Shown here in pieces: positions 1-7,390 of a stretch of DNA of 56,139 bases (positions within the stretch are counted from its first letter, which is position 1; each line of letters opens with the position of its first letter). Below the pieces are notes generated by a model that saw only the letters and a list, made by a program, of their open reading frames with translations, was not told the DNA's origin and did no database searches. A program made the translations under genes and the position numbers. The stretch lies in contig CALWBB010000004.1 in NCBI GenBank assembly GCA_944375885.1, positions 1-56,139 on the forward strand. The letters are read 5' to 3'. The stretch is from an uncultured Merdimonas sp. (GTDB lineage Bacteria; Bacillota; Clostridia; Lachnospirales; Lachnospiraceae).

Positions 1-191
1 CCCAGCGCCAGCGTATATTTTACGCCGCCGTCTTCCAGCTCCTCCTTTACAGCCCGGTCAAAATCCTTCGGGTGCTTGCTCTTTACATAGGCCTCGATGT
101 CATCCAGCTGCATTTCTGTGATGCTGGTCTGGGGGACGTTGCTGCCGCCGCAGGCATTGGTGATCTCCTGAACTACTTCATATTCTTTCAT
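1..191 (-). CDS. small hypothetical protein (C-terminus cut by window edge)
   Basis: The first 63 codons are visible and the stop lies outside the window. The start ATG (191-189) is preceded by a good GGAGGT site. The visible part is acidic, soluble-looking and Cys-poor: it begins MKEYEVVQEITNACGG and has no signal peptide or membrane segment. I do not recognise the family; similar small proteins occur as uncharacterised ORFs in gut Clostridia. It is transcribed divergently from the winged-helix gene at 460, from a back-to-back promoter pair. Its leader holds a hairpin plus T-run (245-270) that could act as an attenuator. No function is proposed. Confidence 0.6.
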   Translation of the reverse strand, partial: MKEYEVVQEITNACGGSNVPQTSITEMQLDDIEAYVKSKHPKDFDRAVKEELEDGGVKYTLAL

Positions 192-244
192 TGTGCGACC
201 TCCATTCTTTTTCGTATTCCATTGATATTCCATATGCGTTCCTG

Positions 245-270
245 AAAAACACGGGACGCTGTTCCTGTGT
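245..270 (-). terminator. leader hairpin with T-run, possible attenuator
   Basis: Read on the minus strand, ACACAGG (270-264) pairs with CCCGTGT (255-249) with one mismatch. Five T follow at once (249-245). It lies between the promoter at 275-302 and the start codon at 191, so it would act as an attenuator rather than an end-of-operon terminator. Regulation is inferred only from position. Confidence 0.3.
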
Positions 271-274
271 CTTT

Positions 275-302
275 ATTATACTCCAAAATTTTGAAAAATC
301 AA
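275..302 (-). promoter_or_regulatory. promoter of the small gene at 191
   Basis: On the minus strand, TTGATT (302-297), a 16-nt spacer and TATAAT (280-275) form a sigma-A-type promoter. A leader of about 80 nt runs to the ATG at 191. Confidence 0.6.
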
Positions 303-304
303 AG

Positions 305-333
305 CTGACAAAAAAGAAATATTTTTGTAATAC
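305..333 (+). promoter_or_regulatory. promoter of the winged-helix regulator
   Basis: CTGACA (305-310), a 17-nt spacer and TAATAC (328-333) fit a sigma-A promoter. It abuts the opposite-strand promoter at 275-302, so the two are divergent and may compete. Confidence 0.5.
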
Positions 334-371
334 AATCGTAAAAATTAAGAAAAATTTAAGAAAGGCGTAAC

Positions 372-467
372 GTGGACGAAAGCTTCCTGAGATATCATAA
401 AACCAGTGAAATCATCGTTTACATACAGCCGGGCGAAGCCCCGGAGACAGGGAGCGTTTATGAATAA
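372..467 (+). CDS. possible 31-codon leader ORF overlapping the winged-helix gene
   Basis: A GTG at 372 follows AAAGG with 6-nt spacing. It opens a 31-codon frame that starts VDESFLRYHKTSEIIVYIQP and ends with TAA at 465-467, so it overlaps the downstream ATG at 460 by 8 nt in another frame. The overlap suggests translational coupling, or an old frameshift that separated a former N-terminus. The peptide resembles ordinary soluble protein and has no run of one amino acid, which argues against classical amino-acid attenuation. It is below normal gene-calling length and may be chance. Confidence 0.3.
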   Translation: MDESFLRYHKTSEIIVYIQPGEAPETGSVYE

Positions 468-867
468 AAGTATGATTGCGGGAAAAGAAGGAAGGAACGG
501 CCGCCTGCAGGTCTACCAGTCCAGAGAATTTTATTTTTCTTTTAAACGGATGGAATTTTCCAGGGGAGACCGGCGGCTGGAGCTTTCGGCGGCAGAGCAG
601 AAGCTCTTGCAGCTGCTGGTAGAGAACCGGGGGCGTACGCTGTCCGGGGAAGAACTGATAGCGGATCTTCGGGCCGCCGGATATGCGTATGTGGATGGAG
701 CCGTCCTGCTGACAGCCATGCGCGCCCTCCGGGACAAGCTGGAGGAGAATCCGGAAATCCCCTGCTACCTCTTATCCGTCGGCGGAGGCGGGTATACCTG
801 GGCGGACGGCAGAGGAGGGATGGGGAGCCTGAATGTTAGCCGATGCAGGAATACAACTGAAAAATAG
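460..867 (+). CDS. stand-alone winged-helix (Trans_reg_C-type) regulator
   Basis: A 135-residue protein whose middle resembles the OmpR/PhoB C-terminal DNA-binding domain: LSAAEQKLLQLLVENRGRTL, then a helix with LLTAMRALRDKLEE (the usual recognition-helix position), and the wing SVGGGGYTW. There is no receiver domain, so it is not a classical response regulator; such short forms can bind DNA without phosphorylation. I chose ATG 460, with GGGAG upstream, over an in-frame start at 406 that lacks a site and would add 18 basic residues. The tail after the wing (about 20 residues) is poorly conserved-looking. Its stop codon lies inside the first of four 33-bp-spaced repeats, so it is a possible ligand for them, which is inference. 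Confidence 0.7.
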   Translation: MNKSMIAGKEGRNGRLQVYQSREFYFSFKRMEFSRGDRRLELSAAEQKLLQLLVENRGRTLSGEELIADLRAAGYAYVDGAVLLTAMRALRDKLEENPEIPCYLLSVGGGGYTWADGRGGMGSLNVSRCRNTTEK

Positions 868-978
868 CGATTCTGCGGTAGTTTGCGATTTTAAAAATAA
901 CGATTTTGCAAATATTTTGAAATTTAAAAATAACGATTTTGCGGACAATCACCTTGTAAAAAACAGCGATTTTGGATA
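861..978 (+). repeat. four direct repeats at exact 33-bp spacing over a promoter
   Basis: A core close to AAAATAACGATTTTGCGG occurs four times, with its CGA at 868, 901, 934 and 967, each exactly 33 bp apart (about three helical turns). Copy 1 covers the stop codon of the regulator gene. Copy 4 lies between the -35 and -10 of the ATPase promoter and copy 3 just upstream of it. The sequences between cores are not conserved. This arrangement suggests cooperative binding on one DNA face. An inverted 13-base match (AAAAATAACGATT) lies just past the ATPase gene. Confidence 0.8.
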
Positions 979-982
979 TAAT
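954..982 (+). promoter_or_regulatory. promoter of the AAA_14/DUF4143 ATPase gene
   Basis: TTGTAA (954-959), a 17-nt spacer and a perfect TATAAT (977-982). The spacer contains the fourth 33-bp-spaced repeat, so a bound protein would block RNA polymerase. Confidence 0.7.
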
Positions 983-1051
983 GATAACAGAAAACAGTCT
1001 TATTAATGATTTTCAAATCGGCTTGTTTATTTATAAGGAAGGAGCCTGCGC

Positions 1052-2380
1052 GTGTTTAAAAGAAAGATTTATGACAGACTGCTGCAGTGGAAAGAAAACT
1101 CTGGAGGAAGAACGGCGCTTTTGCTCGAAGGGGCGAGACGCGTAGGAAAATCGACGGTGGCAGAGCTGTTTGGAAAACAAGAATATGAAAGCTATATTCT
1201 GATTGATTTCTCTGTCGCGTCACGGGCAGTGAAAGAGCTTTTCCTGGATATGTCCGACTTGAATTACTTTTTCCTGCAGCTGCAGCTTCAGTATAGAACA
1301 GATCTGATAGAACGAAAATCGTTGATTATTTTCGATGAGGTGCAGCTTTGGCCGCTGGCGCGGCAGGCTGTCAAGGCGCTGGTAAAGGATGGCCGGTATG
1401 ATATTCTGGAGACAGGATCGCTGATTTCTATAAAGAAAAATGTAAAAGATATTTTGATTCCCAGCGAAGAAGAAAAGGCCAGTATGTATCCCATGGACTA
1501 TGAAGAGTTTCTGTGGGCGCTGGGTGATACCTCCACGATCCCGCTGCTGCGGACGGTTTTTGAAAGCAGGAAACCGCTGGGAGAGGCTGTAAACCGCAGG
1601 CTGATGCGGGATTTCAGGCTGTATATGTTGATTGGAGGTATGCCGCAGGCGGTAGACGAGTATCTGCGCACGAATAATTTCCGGAAAGTAGATTTGGTGA
1701 AAAGGAATATTTTAAATCTGTATGAGGACGACTTCCGGAAAATCGACGGGACAGGAAAAATCTCCATGTTGTTTGACGCGATCCCGGCAGAACTGAACAA
1801 AAACGCTTCCCGGTATCAGGTATCCAGCGTACTGACAGGAGAGAGGGCGGACAATATTCTGGAGCTGATAGCAGAATTGAGGGATTCCAGGACTGTGATT
1901 GCGGCGTATCATGCAGACGACCCGAATGTGGGAATGTCCAACTACCGGGATTTGAGAAAGTTCAAGCTTTTTCTGGCTGATACAGGACTTTTCACCACAC
2001 TGGCGTTCAAAGATCAGGATTTTACGGAAAATGTCATATATGAGAAGCTTCTGAGCGGGAAACTTGGCGCAAACCTGGGTTATCTATATGAAAATGTGGT
2101 GGCGCAGATGCTGACCGCCAGCGGAAAGGAATTGTTTTACTATACCTTCCGGAATGAGAAGACAAACCATAATTATGAGATAGATTTTATTTTGCCGAAA
2201 AAGAATAAGATCTGTCCGATCGAGGTAAAGTCATCCGGTTACAAGACCCATGCTTCCCTGGATAAGTTTTCTGAAAAATACTCGGGGCGTATTCTGGAAA
2301 AATATCTGGTATATACAAAGGATCTGCAAAAGGACAGGGACGTGCTGATGCTCCCGGTTTATATGGTTCCGTTTTTGTAA
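1052..2380 (+). CDS. AAA_14/DUF4143 ATPase with C-terminal nuclease-like domain
   Basis: A 442-residue ATP-binding protein. Walker A is GARRVGKST (residues 27-35) and Walker B is LIIFDEVQ (91-98), followed by a TGS sensor segment as in the AAA_14 family. The C-terminus has EIDFILPKKNKICPIEVKS, the D-x(n)-ExK pattern of a DUF4143/PD-(D/E)xK fold. Family members are common in gut bacteria and archaea; their role is unclear, and proposals include DNA transactions and mobile-element or toxin-like functions. The start is GTG 1052, 7 nt after AAGGAAGGAG. The gene stands alone behind an elaborate repeat-covered promoter, which hints at tight control or autoregulation. Confidence 0.85.
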   Translation: MFKRKIYDRLLQWKENSGGRTALLLEGARRVGKSTVAELFGKQEYESYILIDFSVASRAVKELFLDMSDLNYFFLQLQLQYRTDLIERKSLIIFDEVQLWPLARQAVKALVKDGRYDILETGSLISIKKNVKDILIPSEEEKASMYPMDYEEFLWALGDTSTIPLLRTVFESRKPLGEAVNRRLMRDFRLYMLIGGMPQAVDEYLRTNNFRKVDLVKRNILNLYEDDFRKIDGTGKISMLFDAIPAELNKNASRYQVSSVLTGERADNILELIAELRDSRTVIAAYHADDPNVGMSNYRDLRKFKLFLADTGLFTTLAFKDQDFTENVIYEKLLSGKLGANLGYLYENVVAQMLTASGKELFYYTFRNEKTNHNYEIDFILPKKNKICPIEVKSSGYKTHASLDKFSEKYSGRILEKYLVYTKDLQKDRDVLMLPVYMVPFL

Positions 2381-2403
2381 ACTCCATACGTTTGCCTTAT
2401 TCT

Positions 2404-2419
2404 TAATCGTTATTTTTTC
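2404..2419 (-). repeat. inverted single copy of the ATPase upstream repeat
   Basis: On the minus strand this reads AAAAATAACGATTAAG, identical over 13 bases to the core of the four repeats at 861-978. It overlaps the stop codon of the LysR gene. With the upstream array it brackets the ATPase gene. One copy may be chance in AT-rich sequence. Confidence 0.4.
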
Positions 2420-3303
2420 TCTTTCAGCTCTTCCGCGATCAGCGCCAGGAACCGCTTCAGCACCGGATAGTCCGAGGAGCTGCGCGGGTAATAGACCCCG
2501 AAGCGGAGCCGGGGCAGATCCGTGACCGGGATGTAGCGAAGCCCGCTTTCCCGGCATTTCGGGATGTCTGGGTACAGGGTAAAGCCGATCCGGGCGCGGG
2601 CCAGGGTGAGGGCGCTTTCGATGCTCTGGGTGAAGTATCTGCGCTCCGGCGGAAAGGATGCGATCAGCTGGCTCTGGGGGGTGAACACGGCGTCGGAGAT
2701 GTGCCGGGGCGAGCAGCTGATGAAGCTTATCTCCGCCTGGTTTCTGGCCAGCTCCCGGAAGGTCAGGGATTTGTGCTGGGCCAGAGGATATTCCGGGGAG
2801 CAGACGGCAGCCATGGGGGCCAGGGAAAGCTCTTTAAAGGCGAGAGGGCTTTCCCTGCGCCCTTCCTTAATGCCGAGAGCCGCCTGGATCTGGCCGTTTT
2901 CCAGCATCTGAAAGATAGAAGGAAAGGGAACCAGCGTAATGGAGGGACGCAGCAGGGGAAACTCCTCGGTCAGTTTTTTCAGCGCCTCCGGAAGCAGGTC
3001 AAGCTCCATGTGGTTGTGGCAGCCCAGCTCAAAAGCGGTGAAGCGCTCCCGGGTGCCCAGACGCTCCTTGGCGGAAAAGGCGGTCCGCAGGATCAGGCGG
3101 GCGTCCGGAAGGAAGAGAAGTCCCTCCTGGGTCAGGGCGACGCTTTTGCTGGTGCGGGTAAAAAGCTTTACATTCAGTTCCTCCTCCAGGGACTGGATCT
3201 GGTGGCTGACGGCGGGCTGGGTGATTTTTAAGACCCGGGACGCCTTGGAGAAATTCAGATGCTCCGCTACGGAGACAAAGCATTCCAGCTGGATGGTGTT
3301 CAT
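2410..3303 (-). CDS. LysR-family transcriptional regulator
   Basis: A 297-residue protein of normal LysR length. The N-terminal winged helix is clear (LECFVSVAEHLNFSKASRVL, then TQPAVSHQIQSLEEEL and FTRTSKSVALT). From about residue 90 a two-lobed periplasmic-binding-protein-like effector domain follows. The effector cannot be told from sequence. It is divergent from the ABC exporter at 3673, with 369 bp between, and a long inverted repeat (3383-3428) lies in that gap, so control of the exporter and of itself is plausible. LysR proteins commonly regulate a divergent neighbour, but the exporter start is unusually far away. Confidence 0.88.
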   Translation of the reverse strand: MNTIQLECFVSVAEHLNFSKASRVLKITQPAVSHQIQSLEEELNVKLFTRTSKSVALTQEGLLFLPDARLILRTAFSAKERLGTRERFTAFELGCHNHMELDLLPEALKKLTEEFPLLRPSITLVPFPSIFQMLENGQIQAALGIKEGRRESPLAFKELSLAPMAAVCSPEYPLAQHKSLTFRELARNQAEISFISCSPRHISDAVFTPQSQLIASFPPERRYFTQSIESALTLARARIGFTLYPDIPKCRESGLRYIPVTDLPRLRFGVYYPRSSSDYPVLKRFLALIAEELKEKK

Positions 3304-3382
3304 GGGAGGGCTCCTTTCCTTCTGTCGATTTTTTCACAGGCCTTTCCTGTCCGGCATGCGCATTTTGTATAAAAGAAATCCA

Positions 3383-3428
3383 TAGCGTCGGTGTACAAGG
3401 GGCAATACGCCTTGGTACACCGACGCTA
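3383..3428. repeat. long inverted repeat between LysR gene and ABC exporter
   Basis: TAGCGTCGGTGTAC (3383-3396) is matched perfectly by GTACACCGACGCTA (3415-3428). AAGG/CCTT extends the stem inward past one unpaired G, leaving a 9-nt centre. No T-run follows on either strand, so it is not a normal terminator. It may be an operator or an RNA hairpin in the LysR leader. The rest of the 3304-3672 gap is AT-rich; I see no confident promoter there. Confidence 0.7.
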
Positions 3429-3590
3429 AAAATCTATAAAATCTGTTTATCTAATATAGCATGGTTTTCCCACCCCTTCAAGAACTTTAAAAATAAAAAA
3501 CAAACATAAATATCTATAAATAACATTTATCGTTTATAACAATTTTTGATTTCACAATCTGAAAATTCTGCGGTAGTATTTTTCCAGAGC

Positions 3591-3645
3591 AATACCCTCG
3601 GTTTTCCACAGGAACGTGCGCGTCCCTGTGCCGGCTGGGGGTATT
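3591..3645 (+). ncRNA. structured 5' leader of the ABC exporter (candidate)
   Basis: A nested stem-loop: AATACCC (3591-3597) pairs with GGGTATT (3639-3645), CGG (3599-3601) can pair with CCG (3631-3633), and CACAGG (3607-3612) pairs with CCTGTG (3625-3630), extended inward by ACG/CGT around a TGCG loop. Internal loops separate the stems. It ends 16 nt before the ribosome binding site, so folding could affect translation. It matches no riboswitch class I can name. Confidence 0.45.
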
Positions 3646-3672
3646 AATAAGTAAAAAAGAGGAGGTTTCTAC

Positions 3673-5412
3673 ATGAGAAAAGTACTGCAGCAGCTAAAGC
3701 AGTATAAGCGCGATACGTTCCTGTGTATCGGGCTGACTGCCCTGGAAGTTATTATGGAAATTCTGATGCCATTTATTACCGCCATTATCATAGACCGGGG
3801 ACTGGAGGCCGAAAATCTTCCGGTGGTCTACCGCTACGGAGCCCTGATGGTGGGCATGGCGTTTCTGGCCCTTTTGTTCGGCGCTTTTGCCGGAAAGAAC
3901 GCGGCGGGAGCCGCGTCCGGTCTGGCGGCCAATCTGCGTGAGGCGATCTACGCCAATATCCAGACATTTTCCTTTTCCAATATCGACAAATTCAGCGTTC
4001 CCGGCCTGGTGACCCGTATGACGACGGATATCACCAACGTGCAGAACGCCTTTATGATGGTCATCCGCGTGGCGGTCCGGGCCCCCTTAAACCTGGTGTT
4101 CAGCTATGCCATGTGCCTGATGATCAGCCCGCGTTTAAGCCTGATGTTCCTGATCGCCGTGGTCTTCCTGGTGCTGGTCATCGGTTCCATCATGGTGGTG
4201 ACGCTGAGGATTTTCAGCCAGGTATTCCGCCGGTACGACGACCTGAACGCCAGCGTTCAGGAGAATGTCTCCGCCATCCGCGTGGTGAAGGCCTTCGTAA
4301 GAGAGGATTATGAAAATAAGAAGTTTTCCAAAGCCTCGAAGCTGCTTTATGACCTTTCGGTGAAGGCGGAGGGACTTCTGGCCTTCAACAACCCGGCCAT
4401 GATGGTCGCTGTCTATTTCTGCATTATCTCGGTGTCCTGGTTCGGCGCCCAGTTTATCGTGGGCGGCTCCATGAGCACCGGAGATCTGACCAGCCTGTTC
4501 AGCTATATCATGTCCCTTCTGATGAGCCTGATGATGCTGTCCATGGTGGTGGTCATGATCAGCATGTCTCTGGCCAGCATCCGCCGTATCAGCGAGGTGT
4601 TGAATGAGAAGGCGGACCTGACCGATCCGGCAGATCCGGTCATGGAGGTTCCGGATGGCCGCATTGATTTCAACCATGTGAACTTTTCCTATAAGCACGG
4701 AAGCGGGGAGCACTCTCTGTCGGATATTGATCTGCATATAAAAAGCGGCGAGACCATCGGCGTCATCGGCGGCACCGGAGCCGGCAAGAGCACGCTGGTG
4801 AACCTGATCTGCCGCCTGTACGATGTGGACGAGGGCTCTGTCTGTGTGGGCGGCGTGGATGTCCGTAAGTATGACACGGAGGTGCTGCGAAACCAGGTGT
4901 CTGTGGTACTCCAGAAGAATACGCTGTTTTCTGGAACGATTCTCGACAACCTGCGCTGGGGCAATCCCGACGCCACGGAAGAAGAGTGCATCGAGGCCTG
5001 CAAGGCGGCCTGCGCTGACGAGTTCATCGATCGTCTGCCGGGCGGGTACCATGCCATGATCCAGCGGGGCGGCTCCAACGTCTCCGGCGGCCAGAAGCAG
5101 CGTCTGTGCATCGCCCGGGCCCTTCTGAAAAAGCCTAAGGTTCTGATCCTGGACGATTCCACCAGCGCCGTGGATACGGCTACGGACGCCAGCATCCGGG
5201 CGGCCTTCGCTCGTGAGATCCCGGGAACCACCAAGATTATCATCGCCCAGCGTATTTCCAGCGTCCAGTCTGCCGACCGGATCCTGGTGCTGGACAACGG
5301 AAGGATAGACGCCTTCGACACCCACGAGAAGCTGCTTGAAACCAATGCCATCTATCAGGAGATTTACACATCTCAGCTGGAGGGCAGCGGAGACTTCGAT
5401 CAGCCCGCGTAA
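3673..5412 (+). CDS. heterodimeric ABC exporter, subunit with degenerate ATP site
   Basis: A 579-residue half-transporter with a six-helix exporter membrane domain (to about 300) and a nucleotide-binding domain. Walker A is GGTGAGKS (366-373) and the signature VSGGQ (470-474). The residue after the Walker B aspartate is Asp495 instead of the catalytic Glu, and the switch His is Gln526. This is the non-catalytic half of the TM287/288 or LmrCD-like design. ATG 3673 follows GAGGAGG. The partner gene is 47 bp downstream. Such pumps export drugs or lipophilic molecules; the substrate is unknown. A structured leader precedes it. Confidence 0.93.
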   Translation: MRKVLQQLKQYKRDTFLCIGLTALEVIMEILMPFITAIIIDRGLEAENLPVVYRYGALMVGMAFLALLFGAFAGKNAAGAASGLAANLREAIYANIQTFSFSNIDKFSVPGLVTRMTTDITNVQNAFMMVIRVAVRAPLNLVFSYAMCLMISPRLSLMFLIAVVFLVLVIGSIMVVTLRIFSQVFRRYDDLNASVQENVSAIRVVKAFVREDYENKKFSKASKLLYDLSVKAEGLLAFNNPAMMVAVYFCIISVSWFGAQFIVGGSMSTGDLTSLFSYIMSLLMSLMMLSMVVVMISMSLASIRRISEVLNEKADLTDPADPVMEVPDGRIDFNHVNFSYKHGSGEHSLSDIDLHIKSGETIGVIGGTGAGKSTLVNLICRLYDVDEGSVCVGGVDVRKYDTEVLRNQVSVVLQKNTLFSGTILDNLRWGNPDATEEECIEACKAACADEFIDRLPGGYHAMIQRGGSNVSGGQKQRLCIARALLKKPKVLILDDSTSAVDTATDASIRAAFAREIPGTTKIIIAQRISSVQSADRILVLDNGRIDAFDTHEKLLETNAIYQEIYTSQLEGSGDFDQPA

Positions 5413-5459
5413 GACGGCTCCCCGTAAGCGGGGACGCCAGGAAGGAGGAGAATGAATCT

Positions 5460-7349
5460 ATGAACGAGAAGAAAAAAGCAAGACCGGAAGCAGGCGTCGC
5501 GTCGAAGCTCATCAAACGGGTCGTCCGCTATATGCTCCATTATTATAAAGTTCCGTTTTTATTTGTTGTTCTGTGTATCCTGATCACGGCCATCGCCACG
5601 GTGGTGGGGGCGACCTTCCCCCAGAAGCTGGTGGACAATTACATTACGCCCATGCTGGCGAGCGGCTCCAGGGATTTTAGCGGCCTGGCGGCTGATCTGA
5701 TCCAGCTGGTCTGCGTTATGGGAATCGGCGTAATCACGGCCTTTACCTACAACCGGATCATGGTCAATGTCAGCCAGGGCACCATGCTCCATCTGCGCGA
5801 CGATCTGTTCCGCGGGATGGAGGCCCTGCCCATCAAATATTTTGACACCCACGCCCACGGCGATATCATGTCCGTCTACACCAACGACGTGGATACCCTG
5901 CGGCAGCTCTTAAGCCAGAGCATCCCGCAGATTATCAACTCCATCATCACCATGACCGCTACGCTGGTAACCATGATTATCCTGAACCCGGCGCTGACTG
6001 TGATTTCCCTTCTGACAGCCGCCGTCATGCTGATGGTTACTTCAAAATTCTCACAGCTTTCGGCGAAATATTATGTCCGCCAGCAGATCGATCTGGGCGC
6101 GGTGGACGGCTTTATCGAGGAGATGCTGGACGGTCAGAAGGTGGTCAAGGTCTTCTGCCACGAGGAGGCCGCCATGGCTGATTTCCATAAGGTCAATGAA
6201 AAGCTGCGGGACAGCTCCAACAAGGCGAACGGCTACGCCAACCTGCTGATGCCGGTGAACGCCAATATCGGCTGGATCAGCTACGCGCTGGTGGCCATCG
6301 TCGGAGCCATTCTGGGAATCAATGGCCTGGCCGGCGTCACCATCGGCACAGTCGTCACCTTCGTGGGCTTGAATAAGAGCTTTACGAACCCCATCACCCA
6401 GGTAAGCCAGCAGGTCAACTTCGTAGTGAACGCGGCGGCAGGCGCCCAGCGTGTCTTCGACCTGATGGATCAGGAGCCGGAGAAGGACGAGGGCTATGTG
6501 GAACTGGTAAATGCCAAAGAGGATGCGGATGGAAATCTCACCGAGAGCGCGGAGCGCACGAACCTCTGGGCCTGGAAGCATCCCCATAAGGCGGAAGGAA
6601 CCGTCACCTACACGAGGCTGGAGGGCGGCGTGGTCTTCGACGACGTGGACTTTGGCTATACGGACGACAAGATCGTCCTGCACAATATCAGCCTGTACGC
6701 GAAGCCGGGCCAGAAGATCGCCTTCGTCGGCGCCACCGGAGCCGGAAAGACCACCATCACGAACCTGATCAACCGCTTTTACGATATCGCAGACGGCAAG
6801 ATCCGCTACGACGGCATCAACATCAATAAAATCAAGAAGCCGGATCTGCGCCGCTCCCTTGGCATTGTGCTGCAGGACACCCATCTGTTCACAGGCACCG
6901 TCATGGACAATATCCGCTACGGCAAGATGGACGCCACGGACGAGGACTGCATCCGGGCCGCGAAGCTTGCCAACGCGGACGGCTTTATCCGCCGCCTGCC
7001 CGACGGCTATGAGACTATGCTGACCGGAGACGGGGCGAACCTAAGCCAGGGCCAGCGCCAGCTTCTGGCCATCGCCCGGGCCGCCGTGGCCGACCCGCCC
7101 GCCCTCATCCTGGACGAAGCGACGTCCTCCATCGACACCCGCACCGAGAAGCTGGTGCAGGCCGGCATGGACGCCCTGATGAAGGGACGCACCACCTTTG
7201 TCATCGCCCACAGGCTTTCCACAGTCAAGAATTCCGACTGTATTATGGTCATGGAGCAGGGCCGGATCATTGAGCGGGGAACCCACGACGATCTGATCGC
7301 CCAGAAGGGGAAATATTATCAGCTGTATACCGGAAATTTTGCGGATTAA
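5460..7349 (+). CDS. heterodimeric ABC exporter, catalytic subunit
   Basis: A 629-residue half-transporter: membrane domain to about 330, a roughly 45-residue charged insertion, then the nucleotide-binding domain. Walker A is GATGAGKT (424-431), Walker B ends with the catalytic Glu (D552-E553), and the switch His is H584. Its signature is LSQGQ (528-532) instead of LSGGQ. The first subunit's defective Walker B thus pairs with this altered signature, giving one dead and one active site, as expected for asymmetric exporters. ATG 5460 is used: an ATG 8 nt upstream stops after three codons. A small CCCCG-TAAG-CGGGG hairpin (5420-5433) separates the genes. Confidence 0.93.
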   Translation: MNEKKKARPEAGVASKLIKRVVRYMLHYYKVPFLFVVLCILITAIATVVGATFPQKLVDNYITPMLASGSRDFSGLAADLIQLVCVMGIGVITAFTYNRIMVNVSQGTMLHLRDDLFRGMEALPIKYFDTHAHGDIMSVYTNDVDTLRQLLSQSIPQIINSIITMTATLVTMIILNPALTVISLLTAAVMLMVTSKFSQLSAKYYVRQQIDLGAVDGFIEEMLDGQKVVKVFCHEEAAMADFHKVNEKLRDSSNKANGYANLLMPVNANIGWISYALVAIVGAILGINGLAGVTIGTVVTFVGLNKSFTNPITQVSQQVNFVVNAAAGAQRVFDLMDQEPEKDEGYVELVNAKEDADGNLTESAERTNLWAWKHPHKAEGTVTYTRLEGGVVFDDVDFGYTDDKIVLHNISLYAKPGQKIAFVGATGAGKTTITNLINRFYDIADGKIRYDGININKIKKPDLRRSLGIVLQDTHLFTGTVMDNIRYGKMDATDEDCIRAAKLANADGFIRRLPDGYETMLTGDGANLSQGQRQLLAIARAAVADPPALILDEATSSIDTRTEKLVQAGMDALMKGRTTFVIAHRLSTVKNSDCIMVMEQGRIIERGTHDDLIAQKGKYYQLYTGNFAD

Positions 7350-7390
7350 GATGGCGAATGGCGCCGGATAAAACAGAGCGGTTCTGGATT

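Noticed and set aside
861-978. CRISPR-like short array
   Set aside because: The repeats are about 18 bp, imperfect, and separated by only about 15 bp. One overlaps a stop codon and one a promoter, and no cas genes are near.
4135-5325. 396-codon minus-strand frame
   Set aside because: It lies opposite the first ABC subunit, is rich in His/Gln/Asp repeats typical of antisense frames, and has no ribosome site.
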